From Triticum aestivum (Eukaryota; Streptophyta; Magnoliopsida; Poales; Poaceae), in NCBI RefSeq assembly GCF_018294505.1, contig NC_057813.1:320563191-320627190 (forward strand): a DNA stretch of 64,000 nucleotides. Direction: 5' to 3'. Made by a program: the position numbers and the translations under genes. Below are positions 44,448 to 55,420 of the stretch, piece after piece (within the stretch, counting starts at the first letter, position 1; every line of letters begins with the position of its first letter). Under the pieces are notes generated by a model. It did no database searches and had not been told where the DNA came from. It saw only the letters and a program-made list of their open reading frames with translations.

Positions 44448-44754
44448 ATTTAGATATTGAGTCAAAGTTACTCCAAAATTTCATTCCAAAGGAAAAATAT
44501 GGGACCTATTGACATTTGAATTTTTTTTGAAATGCTTGAATTGTTTTCCCAATGCAACTATTGCATTGGCAGAGAGAAGTTTTTCTAAACTAAAGATGTT
44601 GAAGTCAAATTTGCGTTCTACAATGACACAAGAAAGACTTAGTGGACTAGCTTTGATTGCAATTGAAGATGACATCTTGGAGAATATATCTTATGAAGAA
44701 CTACTTGAAGAATTTATCTCAAGGAATGCAAGAAAGATGTCACGCTTGTGCTAA
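44448..44754 (+). pseudogene. Element K: hAT transposase C-terminal dimerisation domain
   Basis: A fragment of a hAT-superfamily (ZMYM/TTF-type) transposase ends at TAA 44752..44754. The diagnostic hATC segment is clear: AERSFSKLKMLK, then LRSTMTQERLSGLALIAIE. Upstream codons (LLQNFIPKEK) are in another frame because of an indel in the T-run near 44521. Residues that normally lie between FPNATIA and AERSF are missing, an apparent in-frame deletion of about a dozen residues. Element J is inserted just upstream. The rest of the transposase is not recognisable here. Confidence 0.82.
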
Positions 44755-44860
44755 ATAATGTATTATTTTTTAGTTCTAGAATCACTTTTGTAACAAGATG
44801 TTATTCAGAAGATTGTACTATATACGAACATGATATATAACTAGAAAAAGTTCCCATGTG

Positions 44861-45384
44861 TTGCAGTGTGAGAAGAAAATATATCACAACCCATCCCTCG
44901 TTGACAATACATGCTTGTCTCTGTCCTTTATTTTAGCACAATACCCCACATGTATTGCCACTTATATTCCTTTCTACCCTCATCGACGGTGGCAGTGATG
45001 TCCAACTTGCGTCATATTCTTAATCCTGCTAAAACAGTATGATGCAAGAACAAGTATAGTGGGGGGATTCAAAAACGGGTATCCAAAAATACGTGACATG
45101 CACATTTGAAGTTCATCGTGCATTGCAACAGGAGAGCAAAACATATCACAACCCATTCCTTCTTGCCAATACACACTTCTGTCTGTCCTTTATTTCAACA
45201 TTGTACCCCACATGTATTGCCTCTTATATTCCTTTATGCCCTCATCGACGATAGTAGTGATGCCCACATTGCATCATATTCTAAATCATGCTAAAAAATC
45301 TGATGCAAGAACATAAGAGGTCAACTATAGTGGGAGAATTTAGTAATAGGTATCCAAAAATAAGTGACATGCACATTTGAAGTT
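44861..45384. repeat. Imperfect tandem duplication of about 255 bp
   Basis: 44861..45113 and 45123..45384 are two direct copies sharing, in order, ATATCACAACCCAT, CCCCACATGTATTG, CCTCATCGACG, TGATGCAAGAACA and GTGACATGCACATTTGAAG. They differ by substitutions and a small insertion. There is no coding potential. They lie just downstream of the hAT fragment and may be subterminal repeats of that transposon. Confidence 0.8.
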
Positions 45385-46195
45385 TGTTTGCTTGATGCAA
45401 TCAAATCTTATGTGGCATGTGTATACAAACTTCTAACTTGTAGTCATATGTTTATGCAAAAACATATATAATAGTGTTGCCTTTTCCTTGAACACTAAAT
45501 TCAGGCTTCCCAATAGTAAATAATGGAGGCAATAACTAACAGAATAAAACGAATCTAAGTGAAACCTTCTACATGTTCATGAACTCTAACAATAATAACT
45601 GCATGATTGTTTACATATACAAAAATCAATCATCAAAGAAGCAGAACAATGTGACTATGTTCAAGAAAATATACTTCACATACAAAAAAATGCATGTAGG
45701 GGGGACTATTAGCCTATTATACCTAGTCTTGTAAGAAATGAATACATAATATTCTAATACTTTCTCACTACTCCTCACGAGCTAACCGGTCAGCGTGCTA
45801 TCCATCCCTTCACCCATTCTAATAATAAAATCTAGAGATAAAAAATAGATCCCCTTTGATGTAAGGTGGGAACCCTCAGGCCGATCTTTCATGAAATGGA
45901 GACGATCCTACAAAGAACATGACGAACACACGAGGGAGAACACTGAAATCAACGAGAAAGATCACACGTGTGCTAGATACATGAACATGAAGAGTGATAC
46001 CAGATTCAAATGCAACAAAGGACACTACAAGAGGCGGTAGTTCTTCCCGATCCGGAGATGGGGTCTTGAATCCATGAGGAGATCTTCCCTTGTGGGGTCT
46101 TTAATCCACCTAGGATCTTCTCTGTGGAGGCCTCTGTCTCCAATGGAGTATCTATCAAGTGGAAGAGCAAAGCTCTGTCCCTAAAATGAGCTAAT
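45385..46195. other. Non-coding sequence left of element L
   Basis: About 810 bp is AT-rich in the first half and mixed in the second. I see no gene, LTR end or structural RNA. The last 300 bp (from about 45890) could be the flank into which element L inserted, but no target duplication can be tested because L has lost its other end. Confidence 0.5.
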
Positions 46196-46737
46196 TGTCG
46201 TGGTTTTGTCACAGCAGATGTCCTAGTGAAAGGACTTAGATGTGGAGCCGTTGCAACTAGGTTAGCTTGAAGGGGTTGAACAGGACAAATGACACAAAGA
46301 CTTACCCAGGTTCGGCCCCTCACGGTGGAGGTAAAAGCCTACTCCTACTTTAGGTTGTATTGCTTGAGTTTTGATTACCAGGGAGCGAATATGCTTGGCC
46401 TAGCTTTTGATTGCTTGTTTCTTGACCTTAACCCCCCACCGGGTCACCCCTTTATATACATGTTGATGTCCTCAACGGCTTATAGAGTCCCGGACGACTC
46501 ACGCAAACGTGACCAGCTTGGTTTCTAACTAAACCTACCTTACAGAACATGTTTAACACATGACGTCTCACGCCCTTGGGCCTCGAGCCTTCTCAGGGTC
46601 TTGGGCCTTTGATAAGCTTGCGCCTATGAACCTCCATCTAGATTCTTGGACCTCATCGGGCTTTCTCATCTTAAGTCACCAATGGTATGACCCAGCCCCT
46701 CCTGGCCGGGTCATGCCTGGGAGTAATATCCCCAACA
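46196..46737 (-). repeat. Element L 3' LTR
   Basis: The 542 bp LTR reads on the minus strand from TGTTGGGG (46737) to ACCACGACA (46196). The adjacent polypurine tract on the minus strand, at 46738..46752, identifies it as the 3' copy. A TATATAAA-type box read on the minus strand lies near 46451..46458. Confidence 0.8.
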
Positions 46738-47821
46738 TTAGGCCCCAAATTGTTTTGAACTTGTTCACATCAATCTACACCTTTCCACTTAGCAGAATAC
46801 ATACTTGCTGATTTACCACCAATCTGACATAACCCGCCATGACATCACATGGCAAACCATCATAACCTGCCATGCCATCATATGCATTAATTCCACAGGA
46901 AACTCCGGATATCCCAACAACTCCTTATCTTAATGAACATCCCAAAAATTGAGGCGCTCGCATTGCCAGCATAATCATTTTACTCCCTCAATTCTTGCGC
47001 ATGCCATCTTTTACTTCCTTATAAATAGGGACAGGGGCCCCTCTTCTTCATCTTTTTACCCCTGCCTCTTCCTCTTCGTCTCCTTCCTCGTGATGCCACC
47101 GCAGCCCGAGCTCTGCTGCTGCCGTCTGTCCTCAGCGACGTCAGCACCGGCCGTTGCATCGACCTGAACGGACCAGAGAAACGTGATGCTCCTCTTCTCT
47201 CCATCTCATTGCTAGGTATCCATCACCTTTCCCTTATAAATCTGCATTAGGTTGGCCAAGTTCATTTGTGTCCGTCGGCTGTTCATCGAATATTTTGCAA
47301 CACATTTGTTCACGCCTAATTCAATCTCTCAATAACACAGGAACTGCATGTTTCTTATTAGCAACACCCACATGTACTCGTAGATGCCACCCAACTGCTG
47401 CAGATTAATCTTCAATGCAGTAGTTCATCCGCGGCGTGCTAGGTATAGCAATTTCCTTCTATTTTTGAACTGTAGTAGATCCAAAATCATAGAACTGATC
47501 TGTGGAACTTGTTTGTTTAGTACTTAGCAAAATTTCCACTTAGATCCATAGATACTCGTGCACTGCAGCCACAAGGGCGGCTTATCTGATAGGTCATAAC
47601 CTGCCAAACACCATTAGGCCCGTTTTGAACCGCCAACGTACATCCAGTGTCTGTATAACCCGGCGATGCCTTGCTGGTTTAATCATGCCAACCTTTATAA
47701 CACGTATTCTCTGTATATGAAATGACCTTACCTCATGCACCCGCTTTCGAATCACTGGACGGCTTAACATCATATTCTTAACCAGGTAACACCTCTATTT
47801 CTAGGTTTTTCATCAACGAAA
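46738..47821 (+). promoter_or_regulatory. Promoter, leader and probable 5' intron of the element L antisense gene
   Basis: A TATAAATA box at 47019..47027 is followed by a pyrimidine-rich leader (47035..47090). A donor GCTAG/GTATCC lies at 47216 and an acceptor ending TTTCTAG at 47804, just before the ATG at 47822. The leader holds a possible small open frame. This would be a 589 bp intron in the 5' untranslated region. The structure is inferred from signals only. Confidence 0.45.
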
Positions 47822-50800
47822 ATGACGAAAATTGTTACTTCATGCAACTGGGTCGTCTCCACTGTTATGGAGCAATCTCTCAATGAACATGTTAAAGTGG
47901 GCTTCTTAGCACCAAAAGATGTTATCCACTGGAGAGCTCCAGGAAATGAGGCTATACCCGCCCCAAAAGAAAGCAAGGTCATAGTCTTTTCTAATCATAT
48001 GCTCTGGGATTTCTCACCACTCGGCTCAAAGTTTTTCCGTGATGTGCTGCATTTCTTTCAACTCCACCCTCAAGACATCGGACCCAATTCCTTGTCCAAT
48101 ATCTGCAACTTCCAAGTTTTCTGCGAAGTATATCTTCAAGAAGAACCCAGTGTGGACTTGTTTAGAGAATTTTATTACTTGAACTGTCAGACTGAGTTCA
48201 CAGACGGACCCAGTTTAGAACTTGGCGGGATTTCTATTCAACAATGAGAAGAAATTGTCTTCCCTGCAGCGGCACTTCCCAGTCACCCCAAAGATAGGAA
48301 TCACACTTGGTTTTATTGCCAAGATACATCTCCGCCTGATGAGAACCCTCTGCCGGGTTTCTGTGAAAATCGGCTTAGCTCAAGACATCCCCTCCCCGAC
48401 CGGATCAACACGAAGAACGGGCCATGTATATGCCCATCTTTTCAAAGACAAGGGCCTTAATGGCCAATGGCCTAACCGAAGTAGATTTAGCCTGATGCTG
48501 GGTCGCCTGAAGATTTTTACCATTGAGCCACCGACCTGGCTTAATGTGTGAATATACCGGCGATCCCAAAGATCCACAACTTCATTACAAGGTGCGATAG
48601 AAGGATAACGACATCAATAGGATGACCAAAACGCTGGTTAAAGAGATCTTGGACACTTGCGGCAAGACGGGGTTGAACCCCTTCTGCACCCTAAAGAAGC
48701 CTCCAGCTATAAGTATTTTTAGTAATTTCTAACTCATTCCTTATTTACATAAATTATCTTCTCACAACTGCTTGACTTCTTCAGGCTGACTCCCCATTTT
48801 AGAATAAGAAGCTTCAAGACAAGTCGGCCAAAAAAGGTAGGGGAAAGAACAAAGCTGTCAGGAAGCCTGCCAAGAAGAAAACCAACACCTCAGAGCTGTT
48901 TGCTTTGAATGACGATCAGACGGAGGTAGAACTTGACTCCCTTGGCTCCTTTTTCAATAATCTTATTGACACTGATTGCTATCAGGACGACGCGAAGGAC
49001 AACAACACAGATGGTGAAGAGGTAACTATCCTTTCCTTCGACTGAGAGCCTTTGCCAAGACAGATAGATTAACAAGTGAGCCAGAAAGTAAGGTTTTCTC
49101 ACCCTTTAGCTTACTTGGATCCAAACTTTATTTTGAAGAAACAACGGCATGAAGCTCGGCGCACAACCCGGAGTAGTGGAGGTGGAGAGCTCTCCTCCGG
49201 CTTATCCAACACTCTGGCCCCTCACAAGTGCCGAAAATAGGTGCCTCAAAATTCAATCTATTTTTACCCAAAGGCGGGTTTTATTCGCCAACCGCTTAAT
49301 TCATCCGACTAAAATTATCAGGGAACTTCTAATTCATCTATTGGTGACTCAACGAGGACTCAGATTCCTCTCTTCAATGTCGTGCCTGGTGAGAATATTT
49401 GACTTATTTGCTTTCTTTTGAACACCTTGCAAATTGATATTTTAACATCGACATATGTCTTGCTTTCAGTGTTATAGCTAAACCCAACAAAAAGCTGAAG
49501 TTGAAGAAACCAGCCGAAGATCCAATGCTGAGCCGGAAAAACAGATCATGCCTGAAGCTTCTGAGGTCGTTACTCATGACCCGCCACCAGAATCACATGA
49601 TGCTGCAATGGAGCGAACAGGCCAGTCCAACGTCGAGCCGCCAAATCCCATCAAGCCTACTGAAGAGACTTCTTTGCAACAAACTGCTGAGGACATCATT
49701 ATTACTGGAACTGCTTATGTTGAACCGGGGAACCCCACTATTTTGGCCAGGCATTCTGCTAAAGAGGAATTAATTGAAAAGGGTAGAGCCAAATTTGATA
49801 TCGCCAATTACTCACACTTTGGTGTCAGTGAACTGTACTCTAGTTATCTGAACGAGCTGCATACTAGTCGTGATCTAGAAGCAGACTTGTAGAAGAAACT
49901 GCGCCAAAAATACGAGGTATGAAGCATCTGCTTCCTTTACGCATATAGTCATCCAGCCCCCAAGTCTTATCCGTATGAAAAGATCTGCTTGAGTAGGGTT
50001 AAGACTGGTCCATATGTTTCTTTAGTCTTAAACGTGGTAGCCCTCATGGGCCTGCTTATCTTGATAAAGTCAGCCGGTTCATTCTCATTATTTGAAAGAA
50101 AACTCCAGATCCTAGCCTCATGGGCCGCCTTATCTTGATAAAGATGAACCAGTTCATAAAATATAGATGCAAAAAAGAACTTCCGCAGAAATTAGCCCCC
50201 AAGTGTCAAGTACTTTGCTTGCAACGTGCTTGAGACTTATCTGTAAAATGTCTGGGCAATATGTTTATAATTTTTTATAACTCTAATTTGTAGAATGCTT
50301 GGCTGAAACTGAATCCCAATTATCAGAACTGAAGAACCAGTTGGAACTGCAGGAGATTGAAATGCGCAAAGTTGAAGCGAAGTTTAAACTCATCCTGGAT
50401 GAGCACGAAAAACTGCAAGTTGGATTTTCTACAGAGAGAAACGCCTGGGAGAAGGAAAGGCTAGGTTAATCCAAAGAGGAGAGGCTGCTGAATTTGCATC
50501 GAAAGATACCACCGCAGAGCTGGCCGGCTTAAAACGCCTATTTCCCAAATGACAGCCACTATCTTTGGTAAGTAATTCTGGATATTGTAATTATTTCCAA
50601 TGCTTAACTCTTAACCTGCTTGACGACTTAACTGCGTGTTTATTTAATAGGCCCCAGGAGTACTAACTTTGGCCAGGATATGCTAGTGAAACTAAAGGCG
50701 ATTTGCATGTTGGTGGAGCGATTATACAAAGGCGCTCAGCGCACAATAGTTGCCATCTCTCACACCAAGCAAGCTCCTTCACTTCTCAGGGATGTTTTGA

Positions 50801-51297
50801 AGAAACTGTCTGTCTTGCCTGCCAGAATTAAAGAAATAAAGCGATCATCCACTAGAGTCGGTGCTATTACTGCCTTGAGCCGGGCAAAGGCAAGGCAGGC
50901 AGAGCTAGACCCGATAGAGCTGGCCACTGGCGGCCTAAGTTTTAAAGAAGATGCATCTCCCTTTGATCAAGAAGACTTTGCTACTTGTGTGAAGGAAATG
51001 CACCAACTGGAAAGTAAGCTCGCCAAAGAAACTGGCCTATCCAGATATTAGGCGGCTTATACAACGTAAAATTCCAAATTGAGGGCGTCGGCTTACGCTG
51101 TTGTGGATCTCATCCCTCCAACGCGTAAGCACACTTTTGCTCCTAAAATTGATCCGTCTGAACTTATCGATGATGAAGCTGAATTTCAAGCCTTGACTGG
51201 CATCAATTCGTCATCGCCTAACTTCCAGGCGAAGGAAAAAGAAGAACCGGCGCAGGATAAGCCGAAAGCTTCAACTCGCCAAGACCAGGACAACTGA
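47822..51297 (+). pseudogene. Element L antisense gene: multi-exon coiled-coil protein
   Basis: The ATG at 47822 opens an N-terminal domain (FSNHMLWDFSPLGSKFF, LHFFQLHPQD, NICNFQVFCEVYL) equivalent to the domain in elements B and I. A stop follows near 48245, then shifted frames continue the domain to about 48700. Probable later exons are 48785..49021 (lysine-rich then acidic), about 49137..49388, 49470..49916, 50294..50567 (coiled coil, TESQLSELKNQLELQ) and 50651 to about 51297. Their edges read GAG/GTAACT, CTG/GTGAGA, GAG/GTATGA and TTG/GTAAGT, with acceptors TTCAG, TTTCAG, TGTAG and AATAG. The last exon is helical and ends in a charged tail. The gene lies opposite to gag-pol. Decay makes exon edges less certain than in B and I. 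Confidence 0.68.
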
Positions 51298-51791
51298 TCC
51301 ACGGGGCGGCTCTCAAACTGCATCATGGCGCCTCCTCTTGAAAAACTCTTAATAATTTGGGCTTGGAAAGTCGTGTAATAGGCTAGTGAAAACAATGATT
51401 TGTCATGCCATCGTGCATGTTCTAGCTTTTGAAACTGCTGATGATTTTTCCATGTGCCATTGATAAGCTCGCAAGGAATATCATATTTTTTGCAAAGTTC
51501 CTGCATACATAGTGAAGAACAAATATCCTAGTAGTTTACACCAGGGTGGGTCATAATGTCCAATGTAATATAATCTGGAGACTTAAAGTAGATAACCAGG
51601 GCAGGCTAAAAACCCAAGTACTTATTCAAATATGAAGTCATACCTGTAGACCAATATCATAATGATGTTGTGAATATGTAAGTATGTAAGCCGGAAGCTT
51701 TACAGGTCCAGAAGAGTAGCTCGATTCTGTTTTTTGAAAAAAATTAGTTTTCTATCACGTAAGTCGACACTCACGTGACATAAATACATTT
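51298..51791. other. Element L non-coding sequence after the antisense gene
   Basis: About 490 bp has no gene on either strand. It lies between the antisense gene's 3' end and the tandem repeats. Confidence 0.5.
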
Positions 51792-52030
51792 TTTTAACCT
51801 TAACCAGTTCAGGGTCTTATTGAAAAGAGTAACTATTAAGAGTACAAATGGGCCACATGGCGGAGAGACTGCGACAACAGGTGAGTTTATCCTAGCTCTC
51901 TATAAGCCGGCTCTCACATGACGAAGGTCGCCATTTTAACCTTGAGAAGTTCAGGGTCTTGAAAAAGAGTAACTGTCAAGAGTTTGGTAGGTCACCTAGC
52001 GGAGTAGCATCAAGCAAACAGGCAAGTTTA
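51792..52030. repeat. Two diverged copies of a 141 bp repeat unit
   Basis: 51792..51889 and 51934..52030 share TTTTAACCTT, GTTCAGGGTCTT, AAGAGTAACT, TCAAGAGT/TTAAGAGT and a CAGG-GAGTTTA end, offset by 141 to 142 bp. The units lie immediately next to the 75 bp array, so this part of the element is prone to duplication. Confidence 0.7.
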
Positions 52031-52040
52031 ACTCAATTTC

Positions 52041-52340
52041 GGCTTGAAAACCAGATCACATGGGTTTGGATAGCTATGCCCAGTGAGCAGGAAGCCCCCA
52101 TGTGACCAACTAGTCGGCTTGAAAACCGGATCACATGGGTGTGAACAGCTATGCTCGGTGAGCTGGAAGCCCCCATGTGACCAATGAGTCGGCTTGACAA
52201 CTGGATCACATGGGTGTGAACAGATATGCTCGGTGAGCAGGAAGCCCCCATGTGACCAATGAGTCGGCTTGAAGACCGGATCACATGGGTGTGAGCAGCT
52301 ATGCTTGGTGAGAAGGAAGCCCCCATGTGACCTTATGAAT
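52041..52340. repeat. Four-copy 75 bp tandem array in element L
   Basis: Unit starts (GGCTTG) fall at 52041, 52116, 52191 and 52266, an exact 75 bp period. Each unit contains GGATCACATGGGTGTGA and GAAGCCCCCATGTGACC with few changes. CACATGGG and CCCATGTG form an inverted pair within each unit. As 75 is a multiple of three, several frames stay open through it. That is not evidence of coding. Confidence 0.95.
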
Positions 52341-52593
52341 GGACAATAAAGACTCAAATTCTTTGAAATGAAACGACAAAGTCCCCGAATTTTCAGGGAT
52401 GCCAGCTTTATTATACTGATCAAAATATATACATTGTTGAAGGTATGTACAGCACAAGAGCCGGTGGCTCAAGTGCAATATGGTCGCAGATGAGCAATGT
52501 TCCACGACCGATGGGTCTCCTCCTCTTATGTGCATGAATCCTTTTTCTCTAGAATATCAATGAGGTAGTATGACCTGTTGTTCAGATTCTTGC

Positions 52594-53560
52594 TTACCCC
52601 AAAAGGCCCTTCCCAAGGCGGGGATAATTTGTGCATATCTGTTTAATCCTGGATGAGCCGGAGCACCAAGTCACCTTCTTGAAAGGTTTGAGTTTTAACC
52701 CGGCGGCTATGATAACGACGCAGGTCTTGCTGGTATATCGCTGAACGAGCCGCTGCCAGGTCATGCTCCTCATCCAACAAATCAAGAGCATTCTGGCGTG
52801 TTTTTTCATTATCAGTTTCAACATAAGTCGCCACACGGGGCGAGTCATGACGGATATCACTTGGGAGAACTACCTCAGCACTGTAAACCATGAAGAAAGG
52901 TGTGTAACCCGACGATCTATTCGGGTGGTGTTTATACTCCACAGCACTGAGGGCAATTCCTCAACCCAACAACCCGGCGTCCTTTGCGAAGGACCATAAG
53001 CCGAGGTTTATTTCCTCTCAAGATTTCTTGATTGGCTCATTTATCTTGACCATTGGACTAGGGATGAGCTACAGACGAAACGTCAAGACAAATATGTTCT
53101 CGTTGACAAAACTCCTTCATAGCCCCTTTGACAAATTAGTGTCATTATCAGTTATGATACTATGCGGGTAGCCAAAGCGGAAGATCACCTTCTTAATGAA
53201 TTGAAACGTCGTTACAACATCACACTTGTTGACCGGCTCTACCTCAACCCACTTTGTAAATTTATCAACCGCCGCCAAGAGGTGGGTCTTCTTATCCTTA
53301 GACCTTTTGAAATCATCCTCAGATCGCAAACGGCTAAGTAATTGGAATCATCCTGAATTCTTGAGCCGGCACATGAGTCCGTCGAGAAAATTTCTGACAA
53401 CCAACACATTTACTAACCAGATCCTCTTCATCAGCGTGAGTCATCAACCAATAAAACCTATGACGAAAAGCTTTGGCCACAAGGGAATTAGAGCCGGCAT
53501 GATGCCCATAGTCTCCTTCATGGATCTCCCTTAGAATTTCACGGCCCTCCTCAGGAGAAA
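52594..53560 (-). pseudogene. Element L integrase (decayed)
   Basis: On the minus strand the zinc-module end and THVPAQEF segment (about 53400) are followed by a disrupted stretch where the first catalytic Asp should be. FKRSKDKKTHLLAAVDKFTKWVEVEP and the ITDND motif with the second Asp follow (about 53290..53130). After stops, GYTPFFMVYSAEVVLPSDI lies at 52900, and the C-terminal region with VLRL ends near 52640. It lies downstream of RNase H in the usual Tat order. Confidence 0.82.
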
Positions 53561-53943
53561 CACAAGGTTGGATTTAGAACACCGGGTTACTTGCGTGGCC
53601 AGAGATTCATCATCAGGCAACTCTCCCTGGGTCATATAAGCTAAATAAGGAACTATCCAATTAGGGGTGGTGTGAAGAGCCGTACTAGCTGTGCCTCTGG
53701 GTCAGGGATTGCAAGATCCTCTTCTGTTGGTAGCTTAACTTAAGGGTTATGCAATATATCAAGAAAAATATTGGGTGGCACCAGCATACGCTGAGACCCT
53801 AGTCGGCTTAAAGAATCCGCCGCCTCATTCTTTCTCCAATCAACATGTTCCACTTGATAACCTTTAAAATGGCCAGCAATATTGCCAACCACCCGACGAT
53901 AAGCCGCCATAAGTGGGTCTTTAGAATCCCAAGTGCCTAAGAC

Positions 53944-55420
53944 CTACTGAGCCACCAAATCTGAGTCGCCAAAGCACCTCACCTGGCTTAAGTTCATCTC
54001 CTTAGCCACCCGAAGGCCGTGGAGCAGAGCCTCATACTCAGCTGCATTATTAGTGCAAGGGAACATTAATCGTAAAACATAACAAAACTTATCACCTCGT
54101 GGGGAAGTCAAGATAACTCCAGCCCCCGAGCCCTCCAGCTGCCTTGACCTGTCGAAATGAATCGTCCAGTAACTATTATCTGGCTTTTCCTCTGGTGTCT
54201 GCAACTCTGTCCAATCATTGATGAAATCCACAAGAACCTGTGACTTGATAGTTTTCCTTGGCATATATTTCAACCCATGGGGACCAAGTTCAGTGACCCA
54301 CTTAGCCACTCTGCCTGTGGCCTCCCTGTTCTGAATAATATCGCCCAAGGGAGCAGAGCTGACCACAGTAATGGGATGACCAAGAAAATATTGCTTCAAT
54401 TTGCGACTGGCCATGAACACCCCATATACTAGTTTTTGCCAATGCGGGTATCTCTGTTTTGACTCAATGAAAACCTCACTGACATAATAAACCGGTCTTT
54501 GGACTGGACACTCATTACCTGATTATTTCCTTTCCACCACAACTGCTATGCTGGCGGCTCTGCTATTTCCTGCCACATATAAGAGCAAAGGTTCCTTCTC
54601 AATAGGAGCTACGAGAACCGGCGGCTCAGCTAGTTGCTTCTTGAGTGCTTGAAACACCTTATTAGCAGCATCACTCCACAAAATGTTCCGTTTTATTCAT
54701 CATCTGGTACAGAGGAATAGCCTTCTCTTCGAGGCGGCATATAAACCGGCTTAAAGCTGCAATATGACCCGCCAGTCGCTGAACATCATTAACACACGCC
54801 GGCTTAGCTAGTGAGGTGATAGCCTTGATTTTCTCTGGGTTAGCCTTGATGTCTCTCTCAGAGACCAAAAACCCCAAGAGCTTGCCTGCAGGCACACCAA
54901 AAACGCACTTGGCCGGGTTAAGCATCATCTTGCAGACCCAGAGATTATCAAAGGTCTCTTTCAGATCCTCCAATGGAGTCTCCTTGTTTCTCGATTTCAC
55001 AACAATATCATCAACATAGGCATGAACTTTGCGCCCTATCTGACTGTGAAAGAAGTTCTACACACAATGCTAATAAGTCGCATGGGCACTCTTAAGCCCA
55101 AAAGGCATAAACACATAGTAGAAAGCTCCAAAAGGCGTGATGAAAGCCGTCTTCTCTTTGTCTTTGCCTGCCATCTTGATCTAATGGTATCCAGAATAAG
55201 CATCTAGAAAACACAAATGCTCACAACCCACTGTAGCATCTATGATCTAATCAATATAGGGGAGGGCAGAGGGATCGGTTGGGAAAGCCTTATTAAGGTC
55301 TGTGCAATCCACACACACATGCGCCAAGTGATATTTTTCTGAAGTACCAGCACCAGATTAGTCAACCACTCAGGGTGGAAAACTTCAATGATAAACCCAG
55401 ATGCTAAGAGTCAGGCCACT
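53944..55420 (-). pseudogene. Element L reverse transcriptase and RNase H (decayed)
   Basis: The YVDD box lies at 55007..55018 (minus). The RT thumb with LNPAKCVFGVPAGKLLGF runs to 54671. A degenerate first RNase H covers about 54660..54330. The second, archaeal-type RNase H (54260..53944) keeps the Asp (HFDRS), Glu (AEYEALLHGL) and Asp (FGDSDL) residues. Frameshifts separate these parts. The N-terminal RT palm lies around 55320..55020 and is strongly degraded. Confidence 0.82.

Noticed and set aside
43816..44512. A minus-strand frame of 222 codons and overlapping plus-strand frames in element J
   Set aside because: They are mutually overlapping and have no recognisable LINE or host domain. 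The minus frame runs across the insertion boundary into hAT sequence, so it cannot be one ancestral gene.
46949..47167. Small plus-strand frame ahead of the element L antisense gene
   Set aside because: It spans the TATA box and leader and has no counterpart in B or I. It is better explained as promoter and 5' leader.
52041..52340. CRISPR-like impression of a regular direct repeat array
   Set aside because: The units are contiguous near-identical 75-mers without unique spacers, inside a plant retrotransposon. It is an ordinary tandem repeat.
52033..52423. Reading frames with 25-residue repeats across the 75 bp array
   Set aside because: A period of 75 keeps several frames open automatically. 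There is no independent coding evidence.
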